Below, piece after piece: positions 18,612 through 26,861 of a stretch of 51,898 bases of DNA. The notes under the pieces were generated by a model. That model had not been told where the DNA came from. It made no database searches and saw nothing but the letters and a program-made list of their open reading frames with translations. Source of the DNA: Rhizobium leguminosarum (GTDB lineage Bacteria; Pseudomonadota; Alphaproteobacteria; Rhizobiales; Rhizobiaceae); contig NZ_LWBS01000419.1 in assembly GCF_001652265.1 (NCBI RefSeq), positions 1-51,898 on the forward strand. The letters run 5' to 3'. Both the position numbers and the translations under genes were made by a program. Position 1 is the first letter of the stretch. Every line of letters starts with the position of its first letter.

Positions 18612-20441
18612 TCAGAATTGGGAGACGAAGCGAGGCGGTTTTTCCCTAAGGTCGAGCCCGTATTCAAGCTCGGCCCGCATCCAGAGAACACCGCTTTCAT
18701 AGGGATCGTCAGACATTGTCTCAGCTCGAGCGTCTGCGACATTGCTGTCAGCCCAGTTCTTGACGCACGCGCCGTTCTCGCGTTTCCGCTCATTCCGATC
18801 GATTGCACACCATTCTCGTCGTTCGTCAAACGGAACCCATGCTAGACCATCCCGGAAACAGGTGATGGCCCGATATTTCGGCTCGACGACAATGTTCCCG
18901 GCGGCGTCCGCAATGCCCCAAAGCAAGGTTCCGTTCGAATTCCTGGAGACGCGCTGTCCGCCATCTGCTCCGCATCGCAACCTTGATCGCCGATCCTCCG
19001 GGCGGCGCGGCTCGGAAACTTCACGTCCTGATGTGTCGATCCAAAACTTCCGCCCATCCTTCGATACAGCATAGGCGCCGGCGTCAGACCCCAGCTCATC
19101 AAACTGTGGAGCGACGGCTAGCATGCCGTTGCTGTACAGTATTCCCCATTTGCCCTGAACCTTGACGCCGGCATAACCATTGATGAAATTAAATTGGTCC
19201 TGAAATGACGGCGGATCGACAAGCAGTTTGCCGTCCTTGTTCAGAAACCCCCATTTTCCATTGTACCGAACCGACATGGGAAATTTGCAAGTCATGTACG
19301 TGTCGTCAAAGAGATACGAAACCGTCGGCTTTTCGTCCGCTCCGACGACCTGAATACGGCTGCCGTTGCGCCTGAATTTGATGCCCGACGGACATACCGC
19401 AAGCACCTTCCCATCCTCTGGGTCGGGTACCACGTTTCCGGCCCGGTTGAGCCCAACCCACCGGCCATCGACCAATATTCTGGCCACATCACCGGAATCC
19501 GGCAGTATCGCATCGTCGAACAGACGCCCGCCGAGCAACCGTCCCGCCTCATCAAGGACGCCGGCTTTCTTGTCTTCGGCCACACGGTAAAAACCGTTTC
19601 GATAGCCCTGGATCCTAAACCGCTGTGGTGTGAGAATAGTTTGACCGTCCCGGTCGATCACGCCGCATTGGGTGGCGTCGGCCAGGCCATGTTGGGCGGA
19701 CTGATCTTTGTGTCCGGCCGGCCGGCCATAACAGACAATTGCTCTTCCTCCATGGAGTTTACCGACTGTTTCGAAGCGAGGCTCGATCTTCCAGGTTCCG
19801 TCGGGAGCAAGCAATCCGTATCGTTTATCTCCCGGTTGAGCGGCCCAGACGAAAGTACCGAAGTCGAATTCTTTAATGGCCAGCTCGTCCTTCAGGATGT
19901 TTCCCGAGAGCAGATCGACGAGCAGATAGCGTGGATCGTCCCTCTCGAAGAGCAGTTCCCCGATCATGAAACGCGGGAAGCCAAAAGATTCCGGCACGAT
20001 CGCTTTGCCGGGACGAACGAGTGCCGCGTCGGCGGCGAATGGGATGGCACGCGCGTAATTCGGCGGCAGTACAAGCTTTCCCGTCCTGTCGATGATTCCT
20101 GCCTTGTCACCGGCCACCACCTCGGCATGGCCTTTGCGAAATGCGCGGGCAAGATCGAACATGGGCGCGATCACCATATCGTCACTCGAATTGATATAGC
20201 CGAATTTGCCCTCGGAACGCACGGCGGCCAGCCCCTCCGAGAAGGGAAGTCCAACTTCGAACTTGCGATCGATCCGCGGTTCTGACGTCGCTCTGTCGAC
20301 ATAGCCGCAAAGAGCGTAGACGCCGCCGCACCTTTCCACCCATCTTTCCGGCCGGGGATCGGCGACCCCGGCTCCAGCGGAGCAGAGCAAACACGCCCAT
20401 GCCGTCGTGACAAACATAAGTTGACGAGTAACTACTCTCAT
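18612..20441 (-). CDS. Secreted WG-repeat protein
   Basis: A 609-residue protein with a signal peptide (residues 1-28, cut after GAGVAD). The rest is a chain of WG-type repeats of about 45 residues. Examples are SEGKFGYINSSDDMVIAP, GDKAGIIDRTGKLVLPP, NGKWGFLNKDGKLLVDPP, QGKWGILYSNGMLAVAPQ and LLWGIADAAGNIVVEPK. WG repeats fold as beta structures of unknown role, often on the cell surface. The mature protein carries several cysteines. Translation from an in-frame ATG at 20561 is possible, but ATG 20441 places the signal peptide at residue 1. It stands alone between convergent qorB and co-directional pdxJ. Confidence 0.85.
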   Translation of the reverse strand: MRVVTRQLMFVTTAWACLLCSAGAGVADPRPERWVERCGGVYALCGYVDRATSEPRIDRKFEVGLPFSEGLAAVRSEGKFGYINSSDDMVIAPMFDLARAFRKGHAEVVAGDKAGIIDRTGKLVLPPNYARAIPFAADAALVRPGKAIVPESFGFPRFMIGELLFERDDPRYLLVDLLSGNILKDELAIKEFDFGTFVWAAQPGDKRYGLLAPDGTWKIEPRFETVGKLHGGRAIVCYGRPAGHKDQSAQHGLADATQCGVIDRDGQTILTPQRFRIQGYRNGFYRVAEDKKAGVLDEAGRLLGGRLFDDAILPDSGDVARILVDGRWVGLNRAGNVVPDPEDGKVLAVCPSGIKFRRNGSRIQVVGADEKPTVSYLFDDTYMTCKFPMSVRYNGKWGFLNKDGKLLVDPPSFQDQFNFINGYAGVKVQGKWGILYSNGMLAVAPQFDELGSDAGAYAVSKDGRKFWIDTSGREVSEPRRPEDRRSRLRCGADGGQRVSRNSNGTLLWGIADAAGNIVVEPKYRAITCFRDGLAWVPFDERREWCAIDRNERKRENGACVKNWADSNVADARAETMSDDPYESGVLWMRAELEYGLDLREKPPRFVSQF

Positions 20442-20608
20442 CCTAGCGCCCCCCGGTTGAACGAACCAGGAGATGCTCGTGTGTTGGAAATATGGCCAAT
20501 CTGCGGGTCGGATGTCACGAGCACAGGAATCCCTGCACTCGAGCACGGGAGATCCTCGCAATGCATCAAGTTAGTCGCCACCAATACGCGAGAAGAAAAC
20601 GCCCTTCT

Positions 20609-21361
20609 TCAAACCACCTGCCCGCAGGCCCGGCAGAAGCGCCGCACCGTTTCCGCCATGCCATATTCCAACGCATCGGCGGTCAGCCCATGGCCGATCG
20701 AGACCTCGGCGAGAGCGGGAATGCGCTTCACCAGATCAGGCAGGTTTTCGACCGTCAGATCGTGACCGGCATTGACGGCAAGGCCGATCGCAAGGGCTAC
20801 ATCCGCCGTTCGCCCGAGTGCTTCGAGGATCGGGGCCGCCCGCTCCGGCGCGTCGAAGCAGCCACCATAGGGGCCGGTATAGAGTTCGATCCGGTCGGCG
20901 CCGACCGCCTTGGCGATCTCAACCGCCTGCGCGTCCCCGTCACCATCGGCAAACAAGGACACCCGGCATCCCATCGTCTTCAGCCGCGCGACGGCATCGG
21001 TCAGGAACGCCTGGTGCTTGCGGAAATTCCAGCCGTGATCGGAGGTCGCCTGGGCGGGATCGTCGGGCACCAGCGTCACTTGCTCCGGTGCTGCCCCAGC
21101 GCAGAGCTCGAAAAATTCCTCTGTGGGATAACCCTCTATATTGAACTCGGCCTTGGGGAATTCGTCGTCGATCAGGTTGCGGATGACAGGCAGGTCGGAG
21201 AAGCGAATGTGCCGCTGGTCGGGGCGCGGATGCACCGTCAGACCGCTAGCGCCGGAGGCAAGTGCTAATCGCCCGAGCGCTTCGACGCTCGGCCACGGCA
21301 GATCGCGTCGGTTGCGCAGCATGGCGATGGCATTGAGGTTCACGGAGAGCTTGGCGGGCAT
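20609..21361 (-). CDS. pdxJ: Pyridoxine 5'-phosphate synthase
   Basis: PdxJ condenses 1-deoxyxylulose 5-phosphate with 3-amino-2-oxopropyl phosphate to form pyridoxine phosphate, the last ring-forming step of the DXP-dependent vitamin B6 route. The 250-residue TIM barrel begins [16 protein letters not shown]. It shows [16 protein letters not shown] near residue 40, [11 protein letters not shown] near 73, and the phosphate site ELYTGPYGG and [11 protein letters not shown] later. The length is normal. ATG 21361 is chosen because longer starts add only arginine-rich sequence outside the fold. No pathway partner is adjacent. Confidence 0.95.
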   Translation of the reverse strand: MPAKLSVNLNAIAMLRNRRDLPWPSVEALGRLALASGASGLTVHPRPDQRHIRFSDLPVIRNLIDDEFPKAEFNIEGYPTEEFFELCAGAAPEQVTLVPDDPAQATSDHGWNFRKHQAFLTDAVARLKTMGCRVSLFADGDGDAQAVEIAKAVGADRIELYTGPYGGCFDAPERAAPILEALGRTADVALAIGLAVNAGHDLTVENLPDLVKRIPALAEVSIGHGLTADALEYGMAETVRRFCRACGQVV

Positions 21362-21812
21362 GGCTGATATCCATCGGTCACGGAAACGGGAGGCCCTGCT
21401 TTTAAGCCAAGGGCCGTGCAATGGCCAACGAGATTCGCAGATGGATGTGATGCCGATCGCTGATGGGCACCGAAATTACGCTGAGCATTTGCCGCACGCG
21501 TACCGCAGACAGTAAATCCCGTCACCTCTGAAGAGGACCGCGAGATCCCGCAGGGCAGCACATGTTTTTGTGCAGCACACCCAAGAACCCGGCAAAATAT
21601 GCCGGTAAAGTTGCTATCCCATTTAAAAGAGATTATTTTTAGCACTTATAAAAAGGATCGTTCACGCATAACGTGGACATCGTATCGCGTAGAGTACGCC
21701 GCGTACTGCTTCTTTCCCACTGAAAGAACGCCTAGAGGAAACCCCACTCGCCGCGCATGGGAAGCAACTGGCAAAGCCGCATGAGGTGCAACAACATGCC
21801 CCAGGAGGGTTC
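21362..21812. other. Gene-free stretch of 451 bases with a candidate promoter
   Basis: No credible gene is visible. The region is AT-rich near 21596-21665, unlike its surroundings. CCGGCA/TGCCGG (21589-21605) is an inverted repeat. Just after it, TTGCTA and TATTTT with a 17-base spacer (21611-21639) form a plausible promoter for the MerR-type gene, which would leave a leader of about 170 bases. The remainder shows nothing I recognise. Confidence 0.45.
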
Positions 21813-22505
21813 ATGCCAGACGGTTCCAAACGCCTGTTTGCCACCGCCGGTATCGCTTCGGAGGCCCGGTCGAAATACCGGTTTCTGCCTTCGGCCGCGC
21901 TACCGCCGGATCTACCGGACGGTCCGGTGCCCATTGCCGACATGGCAAACGCATTCGGCGTCACGCACAGGACACTGCATTTCTATGAAGAGAAAGGGTT
22001 GATTTCAGCCAACCGCATCGGCCTGATGCGGGTCTACGGACAGGACGACGTGATGCGCATGGCCGTCATCACGGTCTGCCGTGAGACAGGCATGCCAATC
22101 GCCGTCATCCAGGAACTGATGGACGAACTCCGCAATGCCGATTCGCAGGAAACGGCCGAGGCGATGTTCCGCGAGGCCTTGCAGGTGCGCAAGCGCGAAC
22201 TGACGGCCGAAATGTCGACGCTGCACCGCCAACTCCAGCAGGTCGGCGACCTCCTGGATTTCGACGGCAGCGTCGAGGCGCCGTCGCTAAACGACAATCA
22301 GGACAGTGCAAGCCTGACCGCACAGGAGCGGCGTTGCCTGGAACTGATGGCGGAGGGGTATTCCACCCAACGTATCGCTCGGGCGCTCGACCTGAAGCAT
22401 GACGAAACCCGTGATCTGGAGGCCGGAATCATCCTGAAGTTCCGCGCCAACAACCGCTTCCAGGCCATCGCCAAGGCAGTTCTGCTCGGCATCGTGCAGG
22501 CCTGA
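21813..22505 (+). CDS. MerR-type regulator with a C-terminal LuxR-like helix-turn-helix
   Basis: A 230-residue protein. After a 45-residue leader, residues about 45-115 form a MerR DNA-binding domain (IADMANAFGVTHRTLHFYEEKGLI and YGQDDVMRMAVITVCRETGMPIAVIQELM). A coiled-coil-like helix follows (about 118-155). The last 60 residues, SLTAQERRCLELMAEGYST through QRIARALDL, read as a LuxR/GerE-type helix-turn-helix. The combination is unusual, because MerR proteins normally end in a ligand pocket. AGGAGGG 5 bases upstream supports ATG 21813. No neighbour points to a regulon. Confidence 0.85.
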   Translation: MPDGSKRLFATAGIASEARSKYRFLPSAALPPDLPDGPVPIADMANAFGVTHRTLHFYEEKGLISANRIGLMRVYGQDDVMRMAVITVCRETGMPIAVIQELMDELRNADSQETAEAMFREALQVRKRELTAEMSTLHRQLQQVGDLLDFDGSVEAPSLNDNQDSASLTAQERRCLELMAEGYSTQRIARALDLKHDETRDLEAGIILKFRANNRFQAIAKAVLLGIVQA

Positions 22506-22575
22506 ATTACGCCCAGACGGCCGCCACCGTCTCCTCTTTCTTCTGTCCGATCAGAAGATGCGATCTAGTCGCGGG

Positions 22576-22629
22576 TGCGACCGGGATCACGAGTGTGATC
22601 GGGATCATGGATGTGATCGGGATCAGCGG
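22576..22629. repeat. Three tandem copies of an 18-bp unit
   Basis: Units begin at 22576, 22594 and 22612. The last two share TGTGATCGGGATCA, and the first differs at a few bases. The third copy covers the stop codon of the helicase gene (22623-22625). Confidence 0.8.
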
Positions 22630-23750
22630 ACGATCGTCAGCGTCTCCGCCGCGCGCGTGATCGCAGTGTAAAGCCAGCGTTCCCGAGTATCGCGAAACGC
22701 CCAGCTCTCGTCGAAGAGCACGACATCATTCCATTGCGAACCCTGCGCCTTGTGAACGGTAAGCGCATAGCCGTAGTCGAACTCGTCATAGCGCTTTCGG
22801 GTGTTCCAGGGGATCTCACCCTCGACATCCTCGAAGGCCTGTTTCAGCAGCTTGATCTTGGCAGCCCCCCGGTCCATGTCGTCGTCCTCGGGGCGGACGA
22901 GCAGATTGATGCCGGGCTTCGTCGTTTCCTTGGATGAGGTCATGACCTGCCAGAGCGAACCGTTGAGCAGGCCCTTGGCTGGATCATTCCGCAGGCAGAC
23001 GAGCTTGTCGCCGGTCTGTGGATAATCGGCATTGAAGCCTTTCAGCTCGCGCAGGCGCTGATTGTAGCGCCGCCGCGTGCGGTTGGTGCCGACGAGCACC
23101 TGGTCGGCATCGAGCACCAACTGCTGCGTCACGTCATTCTTCGAGATCACCTTGGCCGTGCCGTAGTCACCGTACATCACCTCATTGCCTTCGCGCACCT
23201 GCATGGCGAGCTTGATGATCGGATTGTCGCGCGCCTGCCGGTGGATATCGGTGAGCAAGTAGTCCGGGTCCTGATTGGTGAAGTAGCCGCCACCTGTCAC
23301 CGGCGGCAGCTGGCCGGGGTCGCCGAGCACCAGGATCGGCGTGCCGAAGCTCATCAGATCCTTGCCGAGTGCTTCGTCCACCATCGAGCATTCGTCGACG
23401 ATGATCAGCGCCGCCTTCGCGACCGGGCTTTGCCGGTTGATCGAAAACATCGGCGCGATCGAGGTCTTGCCTGTTTCCTCGTCTTCCACCGCCTCCTCGC
23501 CGCGCGGCCGGTAGATCAGCGAATGGATCGTCCGGGCGTTGGAGGCGCCCCGCGAGCGCAGCACCTGCGCCGCCTTGCCGGTGAAGGCGGCAAACAACAC
23601 GTCGCCATCGACATTTTCGGCGAAATGCTTGGCAAGCGTCGTCTTCCCCGTTCCGGCATAACCGAACAGGCGAAAGAGCGGAGAGCGCCCTTCCTTCAGC
23701 CATTTCGAAACAGCCTTCAGGGCTTCATCTTGTTGCGGCGCAAATTGCAT
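22623..23750 (-). CDS. ATP-dependent RecD-like DNA helicase (Dda-type, superfamily 1)
   Basis: A 375-residue compact helicase. The Walker A motif FGYAGTGKTTLAK lies near residues 29-41, and Walker B with DECSMVDE near 118-125. GDPGQLPPV (motif III) follows, then a tract ending YGYALTVHKAQGSQW (motif V) and LYTAITRAAETLTIV (motif VI). The layout matches RecD2/T4 Dda-like 5'-3' helicases without the long N-terminal domain, so it probably unwinds forked or displaced DNA in repair. It stands alone, with a LysR-type gene upstream on the same strand. An 18-bp tandem repeat overlaps its 3' end. Confidence 0.9.
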   Translation of the reverse strand: MQFAPQQDEALKAVSKWLKEGRSPLFRLFGYAGTGKTTLAKHFAENVDGDVLFAAFTGKAAQVLRSRGASNARTIHSLIYRPRGEEAVEDEETGKTSIAPMFSINRQSPVAKAALIIVDECSMVDEALGKDLMSFGTPILVLGDPGQLPPVTGGGYFTNQDPDYLLTDIHRQARDNPIIKLAMQVREGNEVMYGDYGTAKVISKNDVTQQLVLDADQVLVGTNRTRRRYNQRLRELKGFNADYPQTGDKLVCLRNDPAKGLLNGSLWQVMTSSKETTKPGINLLVRPEDDDMDRGAAKIKLLKQAFEDVEGEIPWNTRKRYDEFDYGYALTVHKAQGSQWNDVVLFDESWAFRDTRERWLYTAITRAAETLTIVR

Positions 23751-23823
23751 GATCGCAGGACTTGGCAGGATTCGCGAGCTTTAGGCAAGGCGGAAAACGG
23801 CAAATCGCCCGGCCGGACGATCA

Positions 23824-24747
23824 TCAGTTCCACTGCCGGTTCGCGCCGCTCGCGCACATTGACGGGTCCTGGCCCATAGCCTCGGTGAGAAAATCCAGAA
23901 CCGTCTTGACGCGCGCCGGCATGTTGCGCCGCGAGGGATAGACGACGGTAACCGGCAGCCGGCTCGGTTGGAAATCCTTCATCACGGGGACCAGCCGGCC
24001 GGCGGCGATATCGGGCATCGCGATGATGTGCGAAAGCACCGCAAGACCCGCTCCAGCAAGGGCTGCCCGGTGAATGGCGAAGGCATTGCAGGCGGTCAGT
24101 CGCGGTGAGATCCGGACCGATATGTCTTCCGAGCCGTTCGAGAAGGACCAGGTATTGGCCTCACCTGCCCTGTTGTAGCACAGGCATTCATGGTCCTTGA
24201 TCTCCTTCGGTGCGCGGGGAGCCGCCCTGCGCGCGAGATAGGCGGGAGATGCAACGAGGAAGGCGGTCGTCCAGCCGATCCGCCGGCAGACGAGGCTACT
24301 GTCGGCGACCTGGCCCAAGCGCACTTCGAGATCCAGGCGCTCCTCGATCATATCCGAGCCCTGCTCCCTGAAGATGAGTTCGACGGAGAGCTTTGGATGG
24401 GCGGCGAGAAGATCGCCGAGCCGCTCGCTGAGATAGAGGCCGAGTGGTGCTGGAACGCTGAGCCTGACCTTTCCCGAGGCCATGGCTCCGTCCGATCCGG
24501 CCGCATCGCCGAGCTCCTCAACCGCTTCGAGAATCCGCAGCGCCATCGGCAGCATCCGCTCCCCCTCCGCCGTCAGCGACAGGCCGCTCGTCGTGCGATG
24601 CAGGAGGCGGGTGTTGAAATGGCCTTCGAGGGCGGCGACCTGTCGCGAGACCGCCGGCTGCGTCACGTCGAGATCGTGCGCTGCCGCCGAGAACGAACCC
24701 GTCTCCACAACGCGCCGAAACGTCCGCAATGCCGATACGATATCCAT
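23824..24747 (-). CDS. LysR family transcriptional regulator
   Basis: A 307-residue LysR regulator. The N-terminal winged helix spans residues 1-65 (LRTFRRVVETGSFSAAAHDLDVTQPAVSRQVAALE), followed by the linker helix and a periplasmic-binding-like effector domain (about 90-295). It is divergent from the AhpD-like operon, 132 bases apart, so it could regulate that operon in addition to the Rrf2-type motif found there. The effector is unknown. The GCATA...TATGC repeat just upstream of its start may be its own site. Confidence 0.92.
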   Translation of the reverse strand: MDIVSALRTFRRVVETGSFSAAAHDLDVTQPAVSRQVAALEGHFNTRLLHRTTSGLSLTAEGERMLPMALRILEAVEELGDAAGSDGAMASGKVRLSVPAPLGLYLSERLGDLLAAHPKLSVELIFREQGSDMIEERLDLEVRLGQVADSSLVCRRIGWTTAFLVASPAYLARRAAPRAPKEIKDHECLCYNRAGEANTWSFSNGSEDISVRISPRLTACNAFAIHRAALAGAGLAVLSHIIAMPDIAAGRLVPVMKDFQPSRLPVTVVYPSRRNMPARVKTVLDFLTEAMGQDPSMCASGANRQWN

Positions 24748-24769
24748 CCCCGCCCCCTCATACTTTTGC

Positions 24770-24784
24770 GCATAGGCCTTATGC
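24770..24784. promoter_or_regulatory. Short inverted repeat upstream of the LysR gene
   Basis: GCATA and TATGC flank GGCCT, 23 bases upstream of the LysR start codon. The size and position are compatible with a LysR box, but the arms are only five bases. Confidence 0.3.
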
Positions 24785-24821
24785 AGCCAGACTAAGCGAG
24801 AATGGCTTTACAGTCCAGCAA

Positions 24822-24864
24822 TTAAGGATATCTTTTATCCATAAGGATATCTAATGTCCTTAAT
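24822..24864. promoter_or_regulatory. Two abutting AAGGATAT palindromes upstream of the AhpD-like gene
   Basis: TTAAGGATAT is followed by TTTTATCC, and AAGGATAT then recurs and is closed by TGTCCTTAA, giving two overlapping inverted repeats within 43 bases. The second ends 15 bases before the AhpD-like start codon, so a bound protein would block transcription or translation. The same core recurs at the Rrf2 regulator's own promoter (28982). Confidence 0.65.
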
Positions 24865-24879
24865 TAGAGGAGAAGTTAC

Positions 24880-25359
24880 ATGACCCAGCGACTGAACTAC
24901 GCCCAGCAGTCCCCCGAGCTTTTCAAGAAATTCATGGAATTCAGCATGGCGCTGAAGAGCAGCGTGATAGACGAGAAGCTGCAGGCCCTCGTCGAGATCC
25001 GCGCTTCGCAGATCAATGGATGCGGCTTTTGCCTCGACATGCATGTGAAGCAGGCCAAGATCCTCGGCGAGACCGAACTCAGGCTTTATCACATCGCCAT
25101 CTGGCGGGAATCGACCCTGTTCATCCCCCGCGAGCGCGCAGCGCTTGCCTGGACGGAAGCCCTGACGAAGCTGCCCGAAGGCGGCGTTCCCGACGAAATT
25201 TACGAACGGGTTCGCGGCCAGCTTTCCGAGAAAGAAATCTCGGACCTGACCTTTGTCGTCATGGCCATCAACGCCTGGAACCGCGTCAATGTCGGCTTCA
25301 AGACCGTACCCGGCGCGGCCGACAAGGCTTACGGCCTCGATAAGGCCGGGCTGAACTAA
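24880..25359 (+). CDS. Carboxymuconolactone decarboxylase family protein, AhpD-like
   Basis: A 159-residue all-helical protein with the catalytic pair in GCGFCLDMHVKQAK (C-x-x-C near residues 48-51 with a nearby histidine), as in AhpD peroxidase-type alkylhydroperoxidases. It would reduce peroxides, or pass electrons to a peroxiredoxin, in the cytoplasm. AGAGGAGAAG precedes ATG 24880. It is the first of three co-directional genes (AhpD-like, NmrA-like, cupin) with gaps of about 67-70 bases, so they may form one transcript. Control by the Rrf2-type palindromes at its promoter and by the divergent LysR gene is likely. Confidence 0.92.
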   Translation: MTQRLNYAQQSPELFKKFMEFSMALKSSVIDEKLQALVEIRASQINGCGFCLDMHVKQAKILGETELRLYHIAIWRESTLFIPRERAALAWTEALTKLPEGGVPDEIYERVRGQLSEKEISDLTFVVMAINAWNRVNVGFKTVPGAADKAYGLDKAGLN

Positions 25360-25426
25360 ACCTTCGAATTCACCGCATAATTCAACTTTAACGCTGCCGC
25401 ATCGCGGCAGCGAAGGGAGATCTGTT

Positions 25427-26182
25427 ATGAAGATCGTTGTCATCGGCGGAACCGGCCTCATCGGTTCAAAGACTGTCGAACGCCTGCGCAAGCGCGGACA
25501 TGACGTGATTGCCGCATCACCGAACTCCGGCGTCAACACGATCACCGGAGAAGGATTGGCGGAGGCGCTCTCAGGCGCCGAAGTCGTGCTCGACCTTGCC
25601 AATTCGCCGTCCTTCGAGGACAAGGCCGTGCTCGAATTCTTCGAGACATCGGGGCGCAAACTTCTCGCGGCCGAAAAACTCGCCGGCGTCAAGCACCATA
25701 TCGCCCTCTCCGTCGTCGGCACCGAGCGTCTGCAGGAAAGCGGCTATTTCCGCGGCAAACTCGCCCAGGAAAAACTGATCAAGGCATCAGGAATTCCCTA
25801 CACCATCGTTCACTCTACGCAGTTCATGGAATTCCTTGCCGGCATCGTACAATCGGGCACGGTCGGCCAGACTGTCCGCCTGTCGCCTGCCTACATTCAG
25901 CCGATCGTTTCCGACGACGTCGCCGATGTCATGGCGGATGTGGCTCTGGCACCGCCCGCTAATGCGACGATCGAGATATCAGGTCCGGAACGGGCGCGCC
26001 TCAGCGAACTCGTCGCCCGGTATTTGAAGGCCATGAAAGATCCGCGCACCGTCGAGGCCGATACCGAGGCGAAATATTTCGGCGCGAGACTCAACGACCA
26101 GTCGCTCATTTCCGACAACAACCCGCGGCTCGGCTCGATCACCTTCGAGCAGTGGTTTGCGGAGTCCGCCCAGCCGAAGTGA
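25427..26182 (+). CDS. NAD(P)-binding NmrA/SDR family oxidoreductase
   Basis: A 251-residue atypical short-chain dehydrogenase. IGGTGLIGSKTVERL at the N-terminus is the Rossmann motif. SPNSGVNTITGEGLAEAL follows, the loop that usually discriminates NADP, and YTIVHSTQFMEF near residue 125 is typical of NmrA-like proteins. It lacks a clear YxxxK catalytic pair, so it may be a reductase of unknown substrate or a redox sensor. It lies in the AhpD-like gene set. GAAGGGAG precedes the start codon. Confidence 0.85.
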   Translation: MKIVVIGGTGLIGSKTVERLRKRGHDVIAASPNSGVNTITGEGLAEALSGAEVVLDLANSPSFEDKAVLEFFETSGRKLLAAEKLAGVKHHIALSVVGTERLQESGYFRGKLAQEKLIKASGIPYTIVHSTQFMEFLAGIVQSGTVGQTVRLSPAYIQPIVSDDVADVMADVALAPPANATIEISGPERARLSELVARYLKAMKDPRTVEADTEAKYFGARLNDQSLISDNNPRLGSITFEQWFAESAQPK

Positions 26183-26252
26183 TGCGACTTGCCCTGAGGA
26201 CGCGGCCACTCGGGCACGTCCTGCCCAAACCCTATCAACCGTGGAGATTCCA

Positions 26253-26669
26253 ATGATCAGAACACATTTCCTCGCCGCCGCTCTTGCTTGCCTGGCGTTC
26301 ACCGGCGCTGCCGCCGCGGACGGTAACAATGCTGCCAAGGTCACGCTCGTCTATGAGCACGAACTTCCGAACGTACCGGGTAAGAGCATCAAGGGTGTCT
26401 TGGTCGAATATGGCCCGGGTGGCTTCTCCGAAGGCCACACCCATCCCGATACGGCCTTCATCTACGCCACCGTGCTCGAAGGGTTGATCCGCAGCCAGGT
26501 CAATGATGGGCCGGTCAAGGTCTATCAGGCCGGAGAGAGCTTCTCCGAAATGCCGGGCGACCGCCATGGTGTCAGCGCCAACGACAGCAAGACGAAGCCA
26601 GCCCGCCTGCTTGCCGTCTTCGTCGTCGACACCAAGCAGAAAGAGCTGACCTATCCGCTCAAGAAGTGA
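26253..26669 (+). CDS. Exported cupin-domain protein
   Basis: A 138-residue protein with a signal peptide (residues 1-23, ending GAAAAD) and one cupin barrel. The first cupin motif is GPGGFSEGHTHPDTAFIYATVLEG, which supplies metal-binding histidines, and the second is near GDRHGVSAND. It would sit in the periplasm and bind a metal or small ligand, and an enzymatic role is possible. ATG 26253 is chosen because the signal peptide begins there and GGAG lies upstream. It is the third gene of the AhpD-like set. Confidence 0.85.
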   Translation: MIRTHFLAAALACLAFTGAAAADGNNAAKVTLVYEHELPNVPGKSIKGVLVEYGPGGFSEGHTHPDTAFIYATVLEGLIRSQVNDGPVKVYQAGESFSEMPGDRHGVSANDSKTKPARLLAVFVVDTKQKELTYPLKK

Positions 26670-26689
26670 CGATCCGCATTACAGCGCCG

Positions 26690-26800
26690 CGCGTCTTTCA
26701 GACGTGCAAAGGACGCTGTAACACTTTGAATCTACGCATCGTGCTTTCCGAAAATCGGTTCCGATTTTCGGGCCGATGCGATACCGCCCGCGCGGGCCAC
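26690..26800. repeat. Intergenic element with a perfect hairpin
   Basis: CCGAAAATCGG and its exact complement CCGATTTTCGG form an 11-bp stem with loop TT (26748-26771). CGCATCG (26735-26741) pairs with CGATGCG (26774-26780) outside it. The preceding CAGACGTGCAAAGGACGCTG resembles a sequence repeated in rhizobial intergenic regions. The same core hairpin recurs at 35415-35460 inside the ilvI-ilvH gap. Confidence 0.7.
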
Positions 26801-26861
26801 GCGCTTGCGCGGGAGGCCGAGATGCTGAATCATACGCGGCCCGCACCCCGGAGACAGAGAG

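Noticed and set aside
18450..18845. Small plus-strand gene after the qorB-like gene
   Set aside because: No ribosome site or family resemblance. It overlaps the WG-repeat gene on the other strand.
22576..22629. CRISPR array
   Set aside because: The 18-base units are directly adjacent without spacers. No cas gene is present.
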